Positions 33,278 to 33,449 of a DNA stretch of 33,449 nucleotides are shown one piece after another. The stretch is from Allopontixanthobacter sp041552775 (GTDB taxonomy: Bacteria; Pseudomonadota; Alphaproteobacteria; Sphingomonadales; Sphingomonadaceae), in contig JBFEKH010000019.1 in the NCBI GenBank assembly GCA_041552775.1, positions 1 through 33,449 of the forward strand. The letters are read 5' to 3'. Below the pieces are notes generated by a model. That model was not told the DNA's origin. It did no database searches and was given only the letters and a program-made list of their open reading frames with translations. Both the position numbers and the translations under genes were made by a program. Numbering within the stretch: the stretch's first letter is position 1; every line of letters begins with the position of its first letter.

Positions 33278-33309
33278 AAAAAGGGGGGCCGGTCCCCAGA
33301 CCGGCCCCC
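33278..33309 (-). terminator. Strong intrinsic terminator for the leftward gene at the right edge
   Basis: A perfect 11-bp stem GGGGGCCGGTC / GACCGGCCCCC (33284-33294 and 33299-33309) has a four-base loop. Read on the minus strand it is followed by TTTTT (33282-33278). It lies about 30 bp beyond the stop of the partial gene at the edge and isolates the island from that gene's transcription. Confidence 0.85.
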
Positions 33310-33337
33310 TAGGGAGAAACTGTTTGTCGTGACGGCG

Positions 33338-33448
33338 CTATTTTTCGCCTTTTGTCGCTGCCCGTTCCGCGTCGATCATGTTCTTGAAAACAGTCCACGT
33401 CGTTTCGTTTGGCCGCGGATCATCTCCTGGCGGCGGCACGGTATATTC
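33338..33448 (-). CDS. C-terminal end of an unidentified gene (cut by window edge)
   Basis: The minus-strand frame covers 36 residues, beginning EYTVPPPGDDPRPNETTWTV and ending ERAATKGEK, with TAG at 33338-33340. The well-formed terminator directly downstream supports a real gene end. The fragment is too short to assign to a family. It is probably the neighbouring chromosomal gene and not part of the island, because a terminator separates the two. Confidence 0.6.
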   Translation of the reverse strand, partial: EYTVPPPGDDPRPNETTWTVFKNMIDAERAATKGEK

Positions 33449-33449
33449 G

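Noticed and set aside
1..33449. CRISPR arrays, tRNA or rRNA genes, toxin-antitoxin or phage modules
   Set aside because: I saw no spaced direct repeats, no cloverleaf-like sequence and no phage or toxin protein families anywhere in the window.

Overview
The window looks like a chromosomal accessory region from a sphingomonad-type alphaproteobacterium. The evidence is a SusC-independent TonB-dependent receptor of the sphingomonad style, moderate GC, dense operons joined by ATGA overlaps, and oxidoreductase/hydrolase families typical of sphingomonad catabolic islands. The genus is inferred, because there is no rRNA or housekeeping marker here. The left edge holds the end of an IS3-type transposase and the decayed tail of an Lrp/AsnC regulator. 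The right edge holds the last codons of an unrelated gene with its own terminator. Between them lies one catabolic island of about 32 kb.

Layout: (1) 517-4683 (+): a DUF1838-like exported protein, an 'SPDHRGAT' family protein, a four-paralogue-family membrane protein, a PCMH-type FAD oxidase and a YciI-like protein. (2) A LysR regulator (4695-5564, -) divergent from 5674-8675 (+): FAD dehydrogenase, a 71-aa protein, a membrane protein and an NTF2-like lipoprotein, ending in a terminator. (3) 10216-8715 (-): membrane protein and SDR dehydrogenase, divergent from (4) 10360-14268 (+): TonB receptor and MFS transporter. (5) 20879-14424 (-): two-part alpha/beta hydrolase, DUF3598-like protein, LeuC/LeuD-type hydratase, HMG-CoA-lyase-like lyase, CaiB-type CoA transferase and a cytochrome c lipoprotein. 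(6) 20964-25888 (+): isochorismatase-fold amidase, two PuuE/cyclic-imidase-like hydrolases, aldehyde dehydrogenase and MDR dehydrogenase. (7) A divergent pair at 25878-27411: the second SPDHRGAT protein (-) and the fourth membrane protein (+). (8) 33030-27425 (-): a second MFS transporter, a second FAD oxidase, a nitrilase-fold protein lacking the catalytic Cys, a methyltransferase and a 120-aa protein.

Five promoter regions (447, 10316, 20890, 26664, 33052) carry the same palindrome, TTGTCCGGACAA or its 10-bp core. This ties nearly every operon, except the LysR-flanked one, into one regulon. No obvious cognate repressor is encoded in the window.

Taken together the enzymes suggest this working model, which is inference: uptake through the TonB receptor and MFS carriers; flavoenzyme oxidation feeding a membrane protein family and cytochrome c; opening of a cyclic imide/ureide-like ring by the PuuE-type hydrolases; deamidation by the maleamate-amidase-like enzyme; hydration of the resulting alkyl-maleate-like diacid by the LeuCD-type hydratase; CoA activation by CaiB; and retro-aldol cleavage by the lyase. 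A substituted maleimide, for example a tetrapyrrole breakdown product, would fit, but the true substrate cannot be read from the sequence.
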